DNA of 64,000 nt. Origin: Pyronema omphalodes. Its lineage: Eukaryota; Ascomycota; Pezizomycetes; Pezizales; Pyronemataceae. Made by a program: the position numbers and the translations under genes. The notes beneath the pieces were generated by a model. The model saw only the letters and a list, made by a program, of their open reading frames with translations, made no database searches and had not been told where the DNA came from. The stretch spans positions 124,001-188,000 of the forward strand of contig JAJJXM010000069.1 in NCBI GenBank assembly GCA_024516155.1. The letters run 5' to 3'. Below are positions 1-12,649 of the stretch, piece by piece (within the stretch, counting starts at the first letter, position 1; every line of letters starts with the position of its first letter).

Positions 1-1152
1 CCCACAGCACACTACGAAACGTCATTGCTTGACATTATTTGCCGCTGATTTACCTCGAATGGTCTGAGCATCATCATTCATATGGTGTGCTTCAGCTCTC
101 ATTAGTGTGACGGTTCGCTTTCTGCCTTAAAAACGCTAGGTAAAATTAACCCGTTCAGCCCTATAGGCAGATTCCAGGGTTTAAATAGAGTTATCTTCTT
201 GGCATATCTTTCATCCGAGATCTGGCATTTTTTATTTTATTTTCCCGGGTCGCATCCAAGCACGTCTTCCCCGCCCTTTTCCAAGCGGCGATGGTTTCGC
301 TTGGTGGCTTTCTAGCGCAGAGCGGAAGGATTGGGGGCTAATGCATTCCTACGCTAACGACGTATACATGCATGTAGACTAAGGGGGTTGACAAAAGCTT
401 AGAATTTAACCACAAGATGTCTATATCGAATTAGGCCACTCTTAATTAAATTCACGGTGGTAGACAGAGTTACCCTCCATGAGCCATACTTCACTAGATG
501 TAAAAAGAATATCAGTGCCTGCTTTTTGTATTAACGGCCCGTTCTAAAGCCGTTTATACGTCATATAATCGGAAAACTCAAATTGAAGGAATATCAGTAA
601 AAGAAAACCACTTTTCCCTAGCAATTCCGCAATGCCTAGTATGGCTCCAAAGCCGGGGCCTAAGGTCATATGCAGACTAAAGAGTAAGCAGTTAGCTCTT
701 GACACCCAAACCCCCACCGCTCTCACACAGCCCACTAGATTGTACCTGAGGCGAAGGAATGAGTCTCGTAACCCATTTAAAAAACACTTTTCTGCTACAA
801 AGATCTAGAAACAAGGCTTCGAAGTTGTCTTGTCTTCAAAAAGGGCCTGTCTGCCCTCAGAATCCACGACAACGACGATATAAAGCCCCACCCCCCCCCC
901 CCATCTCCAATCTAATTGTTCATATACATCCTATTTCACTACCTCAATATTCTTGCCCATACAAAGAACTGCTTCTGCACATATATTCTTTTCACAAACC
1001 AGGCGAGGCAGAACGCACGGTGCTATTATTTTCCTCGGCGTACACCCATTGATTGTAGGTACCATAGCATCACCTTTATTAGTACGTATATAAAGAAAAA
1101 AAACATTGAACTTTCCCCTAAGGTTATCATTTCGGCACAAAACTGTGCTAAA
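1..1152. other. Intergenic / 5' flank of the first zinc-finger gene
   Basis: No supportable gene. The short frames here lack ATG starts or overlap on both strands. The last 280 bases are the likely promoter and 5' leader of the zinc-finger gene starting at 1153, with a TATA box and a C-run. Confidence 0.5.
879..902 (+). promoter_or_regulatory. TATA box plus C-run upstream of zinc-finger gene 1
   Basis: TATAAA at 879-884 is followed by an almost pure C-run to about 902, 250-270 bases before the ATG at 1153. It would imply a long leader. This is position-based inference only. Confidence 0.35.
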
Positions 1153-2125
1153 ATGCAGTATCCTCACAACAACTCGGAATATTATACACCACTCGGATCA
1201 AGTTCTGCTAGCAGAAATAATCGTGGTACTGCATACACAACCCACGGTTACGACCATTCGAACATCGATATTCCACAAATACGGTACGACAACACTCACG
1301 CAAGGACTACTCCCATGATAGTTGCTACCAACTATACCGTACCGCCACATCAAATTAGCCAGCATGCTCGGCGCAATGATGTTACCACGGTAACTGAGAA
1401 CCCGGCAGCAACCCAGATGCGCAATATGCAAGCCAGAGGCCCTCAACATATATCCGAGCAGCCATGGGTTAATATGTTGAATATGACCTACCCCGCGCCG
1501 TCGACAAGTTACCACCTCGCGGATATACGGTCAAAAATGCATGAAGGTCAGGGTGATAGATTGGGATACAGCCACCTTCCGATATCACCAACTGAGGTGG
1601 AGAATATGAACAATGCATTTGGTGCAGGGATGCAGATTGGAGATAATCGCCCACCGTGAGAATCCTTCTATTGAAAGTAATAGATGCATTTTTTAACATT
1701 TTTCTAGAGAGGTCTTTCGAGAATACTACCAGCCTAATCACCAGGGACAGATGGAACCCCACACCACGTACGCCGGAAATTCACCGCATCTGGCAGTGCA
1801 ATCTCCAATTCTCCAGGCCGAAAACTTTCTGAGACCTAGCACCGGGGATTTGTCGTCGCAACGTACGTCCAATGAGTACTTACCGCCCTCTCCAAGATTG
1901 GAACGAAGATGGAGTATCTCAAAACCGAAGATGTTAAAAAAGATGTGTACTTTCTGTCACAAGGCATTTGCAAATTTGGCACGACATATGTCAGAACTGC
2001 ATACCGAAAGTCCAAAGTATTTGTGCTCGACACCAAACTGCAAGCGAAGTATCAACGGATTTACGCGAAAAAATAACCTGGATGTTCACATGAGAAACGG
2101 ATCCCATACGATGATTACAGAATGA
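1153..2125 (+). CDS. Zinc-finger protein 1 of a local family of five (two exons)
   Basis: Join 1153-1655 and 1708-2125, giving 306 residues. The 52-bp intron starts GTGAGA and ends TTTCTAG; phase 2 matches on both sides and rebuilds a Pro codon. The N-terminal 240 residues are low complexity, rich in Asn, Tyr, His, Pro and Ser. The C-terminus carries two Cys/His clusters: Cys248, Cys251, His261, His266 (C-x2-C-x9-H-x4-H) and Cys274, Cys279, His295, His301 (C-x4-C-x15-H-x5-H). The first is three residues shorter than a classical C2H2 finger; the second keeps the F-x5-L-x2-H core. The product opens MQY, as does family member 5. A nuclear DNA- or protein-binding role is inferred from the fingers only; no target is known. 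Confidence 0.75.
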
Positions 2126-3135
2126 CACTATGTGGCAGCCTGTAGACCTGGGAAACGGGTTTGCGGGGTGTTAATGAAAGTTTTGATGTTTGAATTATTT
2201 TGTTACGATGCGTATGCGATGAGCGGGATGTTTTTCTTTTATTTTATTTTCTTTATCTATATTACTGGAGATGTGGTCAGTTTTTTATTACAGAACGATG
2301 ATGGATAACGACACCTACGAAGATTCATGTTTGGCGCGGTGTGAAGGCACTTCATGGTCAGGCTGAGAATCAGGGTTTGCTATTTGAAGGAATATGGGAG
2401 GAAGTTTGTATCTTACAATGCAATTAATCCTGCGCACTGCGCATTATTTGTTATTTCCATCGTGCATTACTTCTGTTGACCAGATAACTCATGAGTTCGA
2501 GCGTCAACGACATATATATAATAACCTTTTATCTCCGCCAAACTCCATTATATCTCACAACCGCGTTGTCCGGCAGGGCGAAAAGAACAAAGCATGGTAT
2601 GTTACAAGGAATAATATAGCCTCAAGAAGATATACTACCCGTTTGCCATCATTTACGGGGCTGGATAAGCATTTCTGAATTCTTCGTGGCAGTACATACG
2701 CTGCGCACTTGAACGCACATCGCACTTAGGCTAAACCCGCAGCCACCGGGAGGTTGTGCTGAAGGCATCGATAAAATATGTAAGTCTTGCGAGCACGGTA
2801 CTGACTGGCCATTCCACAATATTTTATTGTGAATAAATTTTATAAACCGACGAACTGAAGTCCATGATTTCGTTATGAAGAGGAAGCAGTCGGTAAAAAC
2901 ACTCATATAGTTGTCAGGCTCCACAACTAATTTTTTAAGCGCCCAATTCAGCTGAGAAAAAATTCAACAAGAGCCTTACTGATGCACAAAATCCCGTGGT
3001 AGAACACACAGGAGCTGAAAAAGCCCGATGTCATAGATCGAAATGGGGCTATGCGCAGAGTGGCGGCACCCAGGCTGACCATCAGGCATGGTGCGCTAGC
3101 GTGCTTCACTAGGCAGCAGCTATGGATATGTTTGA
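2126..3135. other. Intergenic, no supported gene
   Basis: T-rich 3' flank of zinc-finger gene 1, then mixed sequence. Frames at 2394-2678 (+) and 2649-2924 (-) have no flanking splice signals or recognisable motif and were not called. Confidence 0.4.
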
Positions 3136-3597
3136 AATCCCTTGGTCCTCGACGCCAGGAAATACTCATCCGTTAAAGATCATAAACGACTTAAAAAAAT
3201 ACGAATCTTCCATGAAAACACCAAAGACAAATTTTCAGCAATTCCAGAGAACCCTTTCCCGCCAAAGATACAGATGGAACTGCAGTATATCTCTTCAGGT
3301 CGGTTTACCTTCATTCCCCTACGCCCCACGAATATTTCGTAACCTCCCACAGTTATTCAACACCAACACGGGTTTATTCGACCACCACTCATGCAAATCG
3401 ACCTAAGGTCTTTCTACACCGAGGTATATCAATATTTAGCTAATAGAAGAGTACAGATCTCGGAAATATGGCTGCACTTTCATAGCAAGCGACCTTCGAT
3501 TCAAGCCATGAATTATAATTATCTCCCACAAGTATTGTTGCGGTTGCAGATGATATCCTTGGATACTCTGCGCTATACACCAGACATCACATTTTGA
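3136..3597 (+). pseudogene. Possible gene fragment, two exons, unknown product
   Basis: Two frames can be joined: 3136-3298 and 3353-3597 across a GT..CCCACAG gap of 54 bp, with phases that match (phase 1) and ordinary codon use on both sides. The joined product would have about 135 residues with no recognised motif. The frame is closed by a TGA at 3133-3135 and has no ATG near its start, so it is either missing its 5' exon or is a remnant. A 94-residue unspliced frame (ATG 3122) covers part of the same region and is an alternative. Relation to the neighbouring zinc-finger family is not visible, because no Cys/His cluster is present. Confidence 0.25.
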
Positions 3598-4902
3598 GTA
3601 TTGAAAATTTTATGTTCTGGATTGGACTGCTGTGATAAGTATAGTTAATGTCCTAAAAGACTGAAATCCCAGTGAACGCTCTTGCATATCTCAAATCACT
3701 GTTAGCTTCAGGGTATATTTACAAAGGTAAAAAGATGTCTGAATACATACTGAAATACATATGGCATCATATGACCTTACCTATCGTTGTCGTGAAGTAT
3801 TTGTCCATGCGAATGGCGAATGCGGTTGAATTATCTTAATTTAGAAAGGTGTTTTATTTCCTGAAATATTTTTTCCTTGCCAGTTACAAAGTGACTTATG
3901 GCCTTGCATGTCCCTGAGGCCTGCACAAAGATTAACAAAGAACCTCGAGACTAACCAGGGACCTTATTCATTAGATAATTGGCACATTCAACTTTTACCT
4001 ACTTGCACATCTAACGTCAGGAACCTTACTGGAGAATGTTTGCTCCCTTGGTTTGGGTGCATACTTATGTTTGCGACAATGATTCATCATACCTAGATGT
4101 GCGCCATATGCGCTGGTTCACCTGGATAGTGCTATGGTCTGATAAAATGTGCAGATGCAGGGTTATGACCTCATGTATTTACGGGTTGTATTGACTTCTC
4201 GGCATGGTAACATTCATGGCAAGCCCCATTTCCCTACGAAAAGCCCTTCGGAGCACCCAAAGAATATGACAACGCCGATGGAAGACATGTACATTGCACA
4301 TTGCACATTGCGCTAAAAGACACAGCCCCTATACCTACTTCCGTGTTAAAGATGTAAATGGACCACCCAGATGGCTGAAGTTGCAACTCTACACATCGCA
4401 CTGAGCTCATAAGGACCGCGTTACGTCACACATTGTCACTCGCCTGAGGTACGGTCCTTGTGCCTTTATAGGCCACTGCTGAGGTACGTTTTTTATGAAG
4501 CCCTGCGAAATCCAAAACATCAAAGAAGCAGACATCACTTGCGAGAACTGAAGAAAGCTCAGTACGGTGCTCGGAAAAAAACAAAAAAAAAACAGCAGGC
4601 TTCCCAAAGTTCCGAAAATACACTTAACTAAAAAGTGACTCCCACTTCGACAGTTGACTACGCCATCTTTGCCTAATTTGCCTTCCACTATGCCTTGGAG
4701 GGGAAGTCAAGTGCCATACAACTCTCTACATACAGCTTCCCGTAAGTCAAGATGGTCTTTCATAGTATACTGCAAAACTTGGAGTTTTGGTACTGATATG
4801 CTATATTCTGTTCATTAAGAGGAAGAGCGAGATAGACGCGTGTGTGATAAATTTTACGCCCTTAACGCATCATACAACATCGCCTCAAACTCCTCTTCCG
4901 AT
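3598..4902. other. Intergenic between zinc-finger genes 1 and 2
   Basis: No supported gene. Contains a short tandem of the heptamer CATTGCA (about 4289-4309) and CTGAGGTAC motifs near 4443 and 4479 related to a palindrome that recurs in the window. The sequence upstream of 4903 may include a small unrecognised 5' exon of the next gene. Confidence 0.4.
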
Positions 4903-5728
4903 ATGAACGGCGCGGACGGCTATCTTTACACAGAGGGAATGGCCCAGGGATCCATACCACCAATGCCTCCACTGTCACAACAATACTCTCAGCCCCACCA
5001 ATATCATTATAATAAACCATCACCTCATCCTCGCCTAGTACCAAGAGAATCAAATCCGGAAAATAGGCCTCGCATTGCCAACAACGTACTAGGAAAGACT
5101 GAGCACTCTTCCCGTGGAAGCCGTTTCAATCCACAATTAGCAGAGGAACATGGACATACACCCGTTAATACTCACCAGAACCCAAATCCTCGTTTCCAGC
5201 ATGTTCCGCCCCTCGATATACCACAATTTAGCCAGGGTCCACAGTATGCTGAGCCAATGGTCAATGGTTTTTCAGGCTTGCCAAATACGAAACCATATTA
5301 TGGAAACGGGACGGGTTTAGAAGGGAATGCCGGGTTTGATGACCGCATATATTCCGGGCCTTTGGCTGGTGCATCTGGCTCAGGGATGCAGTTCCCCGAC
5401 TTCCACTATCCTCCGTACGATCCCTTTCTCCAAAGATATTTTCAGGTAAAACTAACTCTTTTACAGAATTAGGGAGCTTCTCTGTGACGAAGAGAGTCCA
5501 CATCTTCCCACACCGGCGGTTCAACAAAGTAGCCAGCCAAACAAAAAGCGGTGCATAACCTGCGAAGGAGACTTCGCAAACCTTGGAAGGCACAAGCGAG
5601 AAGTTCACAGGCAGGGAAATGTTGAAATGTATTACTGTCCTGCCGAAGATTGTGAAAGGAATAAGAGAGGGTTCCCTCGCAAAGAAAACTTCAAGTCGCA
5701 TATGCGGACGTGCAAGAAACATCGCTGA
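4903..5728 (+). CDS. Zinc-finger protein 2 of the local family
   Basis: Join 4903-5414 and 5467-5728, giving 257 residues. A GTACGA donor and TTTTACAG acceptor define a 52-bp intron; phase 2 rebuilds a Pro codon exactly as in gene 1. Another donor at 5446 would give an impossible 21-bp intron. The N-terminal 190 residues are Pro/Asn/Gly/Tyr/Gln-rich. Fingers: Cys200, Cys203, His213, His218 (C-x2-C-x9-H-x4-H), then Cys228, Cys233, His249 and either Cys253 (H-x3-C) or His256. The start is the first ATG in an open frame that runs back to about 4819, so a short upstream exon, as in members 3 and 5, is possible. Confidence 0.7.
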
Positions 5729-8700
5729 AAGTCGATGTCCTTTTGAAACTACCTCTCAAATCCTTACTGTAAACCTGAATCCAACAGGAGAATTACGGGA
5801 CGAGGATTCGAAAGTTTGGTTTTTACAGCTCTATATCCATTTCTCATGTTTTTTCTATTTTCAGAAGGCTTGGTAGCCAAAAGTGCAGGGATGGGGGGAT
5901 TCGTAGGCTAGAAGTAACTATAGGCATAAATTCTAGACAGAAATCTCGCTGTGATGATATTGGATGGGGAAGTGCAGAAGTGCATCTTGGAGAAGTTGTA
6001 TGGTTTTTTTTTTGCGTTGTTGTTTATGGAAAGATTCTGGCTTTGGTGCGGTTATTTGTTTATTTTTTGAATTTCAAATGAAAAGAAAGTGGAGAGGATT
6101 GATACCAGTTAGAATTTTTATATACAAAGATCTTGCATTAATCGGTACTGAAGTGGTGGACGAGATTGTTCGGAGTGATAATTGAGTCGACGCCGCCATG
6201 AAAGCCCGTTCAACGCTGCAGATGTACCGTAATATCAACCTAATGAATCAATTCTTGCTGGTCCTTTGCAACCTGAATAAGTAGTGGTGGTATATTCGTC
6301 AAGCAATTCTTTGATTGCAATGCTTTCGCTTACAGTGTCCAGGCGGCATCAAGTGTTTTATATCATAATCCTGAAAGTAATAATCTTTCCAAAGGAGGAA
6401 GGATGAGCCAAGGAAACAAAGGCGTCGAAGGATGAAGGATGAAGGATGAAGGATGGAGGATGGAGGACGGAGGATTTCAGGATCATAGCAGCAGGGCTTT
6501 TTTTGAATGAACTGACGCCAAAAGACGCTTGTAAACACTATATGTCACTCACTACCCCTGTTCGTTATTGGTCAGGACTATTATTCGTACATTGGCGTAG
6601 TGCCGCGTTCATACCACATGGACACATTAAAGTACACCTAGCATAAAAAGGAACCATTGGAAGAGCGCATGATGAGGAGGCATGATGTCCAAGAAGGTTA
6701 CGCGACACAACAACCTTTCGTTTGTCCTTTCCGGCTCCTAGATTGGATTCTACCTAAAACAGCTCTTATCAGCTATTCCTGACCGGGCACATACTGACTG
6801 GTAATATCGCCCTAATACGTTCTAAAATTTTCGGTTGAAGTGTTCAAAGACTGTGCACCATGGCGGCAATGTCACATGTTAAAGTGGCGCAGTTGTACTT
6901 CAGCGGAAAAAGCCACGAGGCTGAATAGGCGAACTCGCAAACACTGCTGATTTGATTAGTACAGCCTCCTTTGCGAACAAATTATGTACGTTTCCTTAGG
7001 TACGCAATACCTAGGGTATATGACTCGAATTCAGCCAATAAGTAGGCGAAAAACGAATTTTTTCAGGGGTTGGATGACGACTGCGTATTACGTGGTCTGC
7101 ATGAGGTATTCAGAATTAGTTATAAGCAAGCCCTATCTCTCCCTACGACGAAAACAATACCAGCCTTGTTTCTATCAGTCTGCAGAATATACCAATCCGA
7201 AACAACTAAACATAGTTGAACTACCGGTATGCATTACCAACCTCTCTTATTGAATATGATATTGATACAGCTCTGTGATCAGAGGCGCACACCGCGGACT
7301 GTCTTGTTGACAACATTCCCGACTGCGTGCCAGATAATCCTCGAATTTGCCGAAAATTGCCGATGATTTTTAGACGCAAAGCCAATTAAAATGCAATGGC
7401 AAGGTATCTTACGTGTCGTCACACCGTCAGATTATCCAGGGTTTTCAGCCTCGTCCGAGATATGCCGCCCAACAAACAATTCATACACTGGCTTATGCTT
7501 CCCGCCCCAAATTTTCGATGAAATTATCTAATCTATGATCTCATGATCGGGGCCATATTCTATCTTATTCTACAACAGATATATATTCAGATCAAACCTG
7601 AAAATTCGTGCCTGAAATGCCAGTTTCGCGAATCAATGTTGGCAACACGGTGCTCATAGATGCAAAGCGGATTTATCGCAGAAATCTCATTTAGGCTCTC
7701 TTTAACGGCGACAGATAGTCTTGTTAAACCTTCTTCTAAAACCATATATATGACATGTGTAGGTGCCCCATATATCAGCCATGAACTTGAAGTTAACGGT
7801 CTCTCAGAAAAGTCATGCTGAGCATGGAAGCTTTGCTCGAGGGCCCAGATGCTGTTAGGTATATACTTAAGCAGCTTGTCGTACAGAAGAAGACTATGGC
7901 ACCCATAAAGCGCCTTGGACTCATCCTACGAATCACAACAGAGTACTTCGCGCTTAGTCTTATTTATTTATTCAATCATACGCTGACCGAGTCCTAAAAG
8001 GCCCATGCAGAAATTGCGCTTAGTCTTCCCCGGTGGTCTCCTGAGGCACGAGTGACTCACTATGACTGAAATATTCCGCCTTTCTCAGCTGGTTTTCTGG
8101 GATCGGATGAACTAACTAAATAGCAATTCATGAAAACAAGCGTCGGTATATTCCATTGAGTTAATAGTGTTATTCTTATTTTGGGTTTTGAAGATTCAAT
8201 ACAGATAATTAGGAGGCTTGGAGAGAGTTTAATATTGATAAATGCAGTCGAGAATTAACTATGCCAAGCGCGCGTTAAACCTTAAACGCAACAAGATCAA
8301 GTAGATTGAATAATGAGGATTTATAGTAATATATTTCTTTAGTATTTGTAAGCTTAGCGGTGGGCAAACACCCGCTGGTATAATGAATAGTTCTTGATTA
8401 TAGGAAGAGTTGAACCGAAGCTATGCCTGATCGTAAATTCCCGTAGAGATTATCGTTTAGGTAGCTTAGAATTGCGCGCGCGCACGTTGGCAGGGATATT
8501 GAACAGCGAAGCAGCACTGCCCCATCGGTTTGCGTCCACTTGCGACCTAATGTATATTGATGTTCTCACGGCGTTTAGTTCCTAGGGAAACCCCAAGAAA
8601 TCCGAAGTCGTTGCATGATATCTGCACATCTTGAGATGTTCATCCGCACATTCTGTGTTGGCTGTCGCTTGGGATTCTAATCCCAGTAAAATGTGCGGTG

Positions 8701-9113
8701 TGCGGTCTAGCCGCCGATTTGAACTTATTAACCTGTTTTCCCTACCAATGATTTTATGCGCACATAATGATTTTCCTTGTATTTATCGCAAAATATACAA
8801 ATCATTCTGATATTTGTATGTAAGTCGACAGCCCTGTTTGCGAGAAGTCACACATGGTAGAATCCTCAGGTATGGGGTACGCATGAGACCCTGTTCGAGG
8901 AATTTCGCACAGCCAGGAAAACATACTAAGGTACGACTGTCGCTCATCCATACATTGCCATTTGAAGTCTGTCGAGAGAGAAGCAGACTGTTACGCATAT
9001 CAATAGTCTCTTTTCCCTGCCTTCTATGAAATCCTTTTGAGTGAGCGAACTTGCACGCACTCAACCAAAATTCCTATTGACAGATATCACTGCACCTAAG
9101 AAAAAACCACACT
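5729..9113. other. 3.4-kb intergenic region
   Basis: No supportable gene on either strand; frames are short and mostly lack ATG. It holds a GGATGAA-type microsatellite (6427-6475), a pair of CCTNAGG motifs at 6993-7013 and a CCTCAGGTA at 8864-8872. General AT-richness fits decayed DNA, but mutation bias was not computed. Confidence 0.4.
6427..6475 (+). repeat. 7-bp microsatellite, GGATGAA/GGATGGA
   Basis: About seven imperfect copies of a heptamer, four GAAGGAT-type followed by three GGAGGAT/GGAGGAC-type. A related pair of units occurs at 10751-10768. Confidence 0.7.
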
Positions 9114-9981
9114 ATGCCTTACTATCCTCAAGATAGTATCAATGTAAGTGGCAAATGTTGTCCTAATGACACAGTCATGATAGCTAATCATTTGATTGAT
9201 TAGATGCCGTCATTGTCATCACGCTTCCAGAGCTTGACAATTCCAAACTCGCAAGCCTCAAGATCTTTGCAATCAGTAGATACAGGATATTATCCTCAGC
9301 CAACGATGACAGGTCTTGACTATCTAATATTGTCGAGCAATAACAACTTCTACGGGAATCATGGCACAGAACATCAAAGGGTAGATGGAAACGAAGTATT
9401 GGCCCCAGTAGATACTGCTGAGAACTGGAATACCCAATTCGGAGAAGGTAATGGATTGACGAACGGCACGGGATGTTGGACTTCGACAACCGGATTAACG
9501 AACTATGTACCTACATACCCACCGTGAGTTTCCCCAAATTCACAGTAATTTACTGCAGTATTAATCCGGAATAATTAGTGTAATTCAAATCCAAAATGCC
9601 CCAGACCAGATACCTACCATCATTCCACCCATTGGTTCGCATAATCAAGAAGGGCTATTTCCTGATCAGTATTCTGTAACTCCGCAGAGGGTTAGGTCTG
9701 ACAGTGTATCGTCCAACGGAAGTTCAGTAGGGTAAGTTTCAAATATAAATTTCATTTAATGCTTTTCGCTCTAATTATATTTTCATAGAACCCAACAACA
9801 GTGGTGCAACATTTGTCAACGTTATTACAAAGGTATATCGCGACATAGGTCGGAACGACATTCAGGAAACATAGGGCATTACGTCTGTGCGTATCGCAAT
9901 TGCATACGTGCAGGGAGACCTTTCAAACGAAAAAGTAATCTTAAGATTCATGAGCGCAATGTCCATGGGGCTCATACATAA
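9114..9981 (+). CDS. Zinc-finger protein 3 of the local family (four exons)
   Basis: Join 9114-9143, 9204-9523, 9579-9731 and 9789-9981, giving 231 residues. All three introns (60, 55 and 57 bp) have GT..AG ends and matching phases (0, 2, 2). The first exon codes only ten residues. The second intron follows a Pro-Pro and is phase 2, the position seen in members 1 and 2. Fingers: Cys174, Cys177, His187, His192 (C-x2-C-x9-H-x4-H) and Cys201, Cys206, His222, His227 (C-x4-C-x15-H-x4-H). The extra intron just before the fingers is not present in 1 or 2. The N-terminus is Ser/Asn/Thr-rich with no fold I recognise. A regulatory nuclear role is inferred from the fingers. Confidence 0.75.
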
Positions 9982-11852
9982 TCTAACCCCACAGAAAGAG
10001 TCTTCTAAGTCCTGGAAATCTTGTTGGATCTGTCTCGTTTTTCATTCGCTGTTTACTTGAGTTTTTCTTTCTAAATGCTCACGCGGTTATCTCATTTTCA
10101 CCCAAAAGGTTTTGCTTTGTCAAACTCTATCATTTCATATCTCTATTTTCCTTATGATTTGATTTATGGATTTCCTTTTAAGTAGATATATGATAACATT
10201 TCTGTAACAAAACGTTCCATTTATTGTGTACTTAATGTTTTGTATCAATCTTATCCCCATTCAACCCACTGTAGATTGGCGCCTTTTATAGGACTTCGGA
10301 GGCGGTGCAAAATCCGTGGCTTGTATTGGAAACGACTCTAACCCTCAGGGTTTCCGATTCGGTGGGGTAAAATAGTCAACAAAATGAGTCGATATGCTGA
10401 AATGGAAATGGACAATAAATTACATGAACATTGGAGCTGAATATAGTTGATGTGCGGTCGAAATCCTATCATGTGTACCGAAATGATAACTGATTCGAGG
10501 GCGATTTAGAACGGAGTATGATTGGCCAATAGACGATCATGCTGCTGAATTAAAAAAGTATAAATATGACAACAGAAAATTGAAAAATTCGCGCTTTGGT
10601 ATTTTGCGGGTTATTGTCGTGAGTATTTTGGGGAGCAATCTTTACTGAATGATTCTTACATTATGAAGGCGCAACTGAAGACTCTTATATCACGGTGGTC
10701 CGGTACTTCAAATCCACCGTCATTTATCAAGATGAGCCCTGCGTTCCTCCGGAGGATGGAGGATGAAGGAATGCGTTTCTTCAAGGTTGTCATAAGATTT
10801 AAGGGCCGCCATGCGCTGCCGCAGATTCTCTTCAAAATAGACGCTCTCGACCGGACGCAACCACGGATGTGTTTGCTCGCGCAACGCTGCTGTTGCATCA
10901 TGCTATAAAACGATAGGATCGCATTGTTCGAGAAGATATATTTACAGCGATAGCAAGGCTACATACACGGAATATTTCACACACTCTCATCTCACGAGAA
11001 CATATCTGAAGCGTTTCATCCTTTTTCATTCCAATGTTTCCCTCTGGCGAAAATTCGAGTTTCCACTGACTCGAAGCATAAAGACTGATATTTTTTTCCA
11101 TCCTTCCTCAGTAAAGACTTTTTCTTTCCGGTCAGCCAAGTTCCGGTAAATTCACTCCAAAAGGGTATTAGGCTGAATATGTAACAGAGCAAACTAATAA
11201 GGATATTAGCTTTCAGAACACGGTCATATCCGGTGCATGCCGCCTTCTCAACGACGCAACCACGCGGTAACGACACGCCAGCTTCCATGTCGAGGCTTTG
11301 CGAACATTTTAGAACAACATTTCAGCACTGCCTCAATGTTGTGCGACAATCTCACGGTGCTCAGTACCTGAGGTATTCTGCAGGGGCTATTTCATTGGCT
11401 GGGCACGCTAGCTCGTTACCTGAGGTAAACTCGATGGATATGATTGGATAGGTGATTTACAGGCGCATAGTGTATGAGTGACGACTGCCTTCATTATCAG
11501 CTCAGCGATTAAATGTGTGTCATTTTATGAGGCGGTGGTGAAAAGACTTGTTCAATGAAAAAGTTTTCGGAGATGTTCGAGTAGAACATAATGTTTTACC
11601 GGCTATGGAACTGTAAAATCTGGAAACTGCAGCTCGCAGAAAGAATAGCGGCTGCGGGAAGAGAACACAGCAAATTCCAGTGACGCATATATATCTATAA
11701 ATATCATCTAAGGAACTGAATGGTATTAAAAGTGCGCACTCTTAAACGATTCCCCCGCACATCTTGATCCCACAGGACAACCTTTTTTGATCCCTTCATT
11801 CACTACACACTCGTAGTTACTGTTTTTATATTTCTTACAAAGACCATTTCCG
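9982..11852. other. Intergenic between zinc-finger genes 3 and 4
   Basis: No supported gene. Overlapping frames on both strands at 10656-10908 are mutual shadows. Two copies of TACCTGAGGTA lie at 11365-11375 and 11417-11427. Confidence 0.4.
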
Positions 11853-12649
11853 ATGCCAAACTCTACATGGACGGCATACCTAACGCGAAGCCCGAGTCCG
11901 GTCTTGTATCCTAGGCCAGAACATCCACAGAATAACCCATTTAGAGGGCATAATGAAGAATCACAATACTTGCGAAGTGAGCAAGATTCCACTTATCATC
12001 TACCAGTTAGTTGATCAGAATCTTTTGATGAGAAACTGAAGGTTGAATATAAGTATTGACTGTTGAAACAGTGGCCTGGTCCGAGTTACCCCGACCCGCG
12101 CAATGCGAATCTCCCGAGGATAACAAGTCTTCGTGACCCCATAGAAAAATATCCTGTACATGAGTTTCCGGAAGACTTCCGCCGAAGGGACCCGCGGTAC
12201 CCGCTAGGACTACAGTGTGATCCAGCTTTCATACGGTAAGTCTAAAATACCTACTTTTTGGCTGAATTTAAGCTAAATAGTTTAGGCCGAGTACTGTCCC
12301 GCCTCCGAATACTGTACCATACATGCATACACACACGAATCCATATCGTCGTAGTCTGCATAGTCCTCCGGTGCATCAGCAGGATAATAAACGTTTTAGA
12401 TGCGATAAATGTCTGTGTTATTTCAGTACACCTACAAATCTCAATCGACACAAAAGCAGCTCGAACAAATGTGGGGAGGGAGGAAATTTCGAATGTAGCA
12501 TGTGTAGCAAAACATACAACCGAAAGGACAATCTTGATAAGCATATCAAGAAAGAGCACAAGGAGGAATATGGCTATCATAATGCGGTAGGCAACCTGCC
12601 GATGGCATATAATACCGATTACTGCTATGCAAATATTCCAAGTCTATGA
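11853..12649 (+). CDS. Zinc-finger protein 4, diverged family member (three exons)
   Basis: Join 11853-12005, 12072-12235 and 12286-12649, giving 226 residues. The introns are GTTAGT..AACAG (66 bp, phase 0) and GTAAGT..TTTAG (50 bp, phase 2). The N-terminal part is Pro/Asn/Arg-rich. The fingers differ from the other four: Cys145, Cys148, His161 and Cys168 (C-x2-C-x12-H-x6-C), then a fully classical Cys176, Cys179, His192, His197 (C-x2-C-x12-H-x4-H). It therefore shares gene structure and neighbourhood with the family but has normal loop lengths. It could be the less derived member or a separate zinc-finger gene that ended up here. The C-terminal 29 residues after the last His are Tyr/Asn-rich. 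Confidence 0.7.

Noticed and set aside
5446..5466. 21-bp intron in zinc-finger gene 2
   Set aside because: Too short to splice; the donor at 5415 gives a 52-bp intron with correct phase and matches the paralogs.
10656..10908. Gene on either strand at 10.7-10.9 kb
   Set aside because: Equal-length frames overlap on both strands with no motif or splice context.
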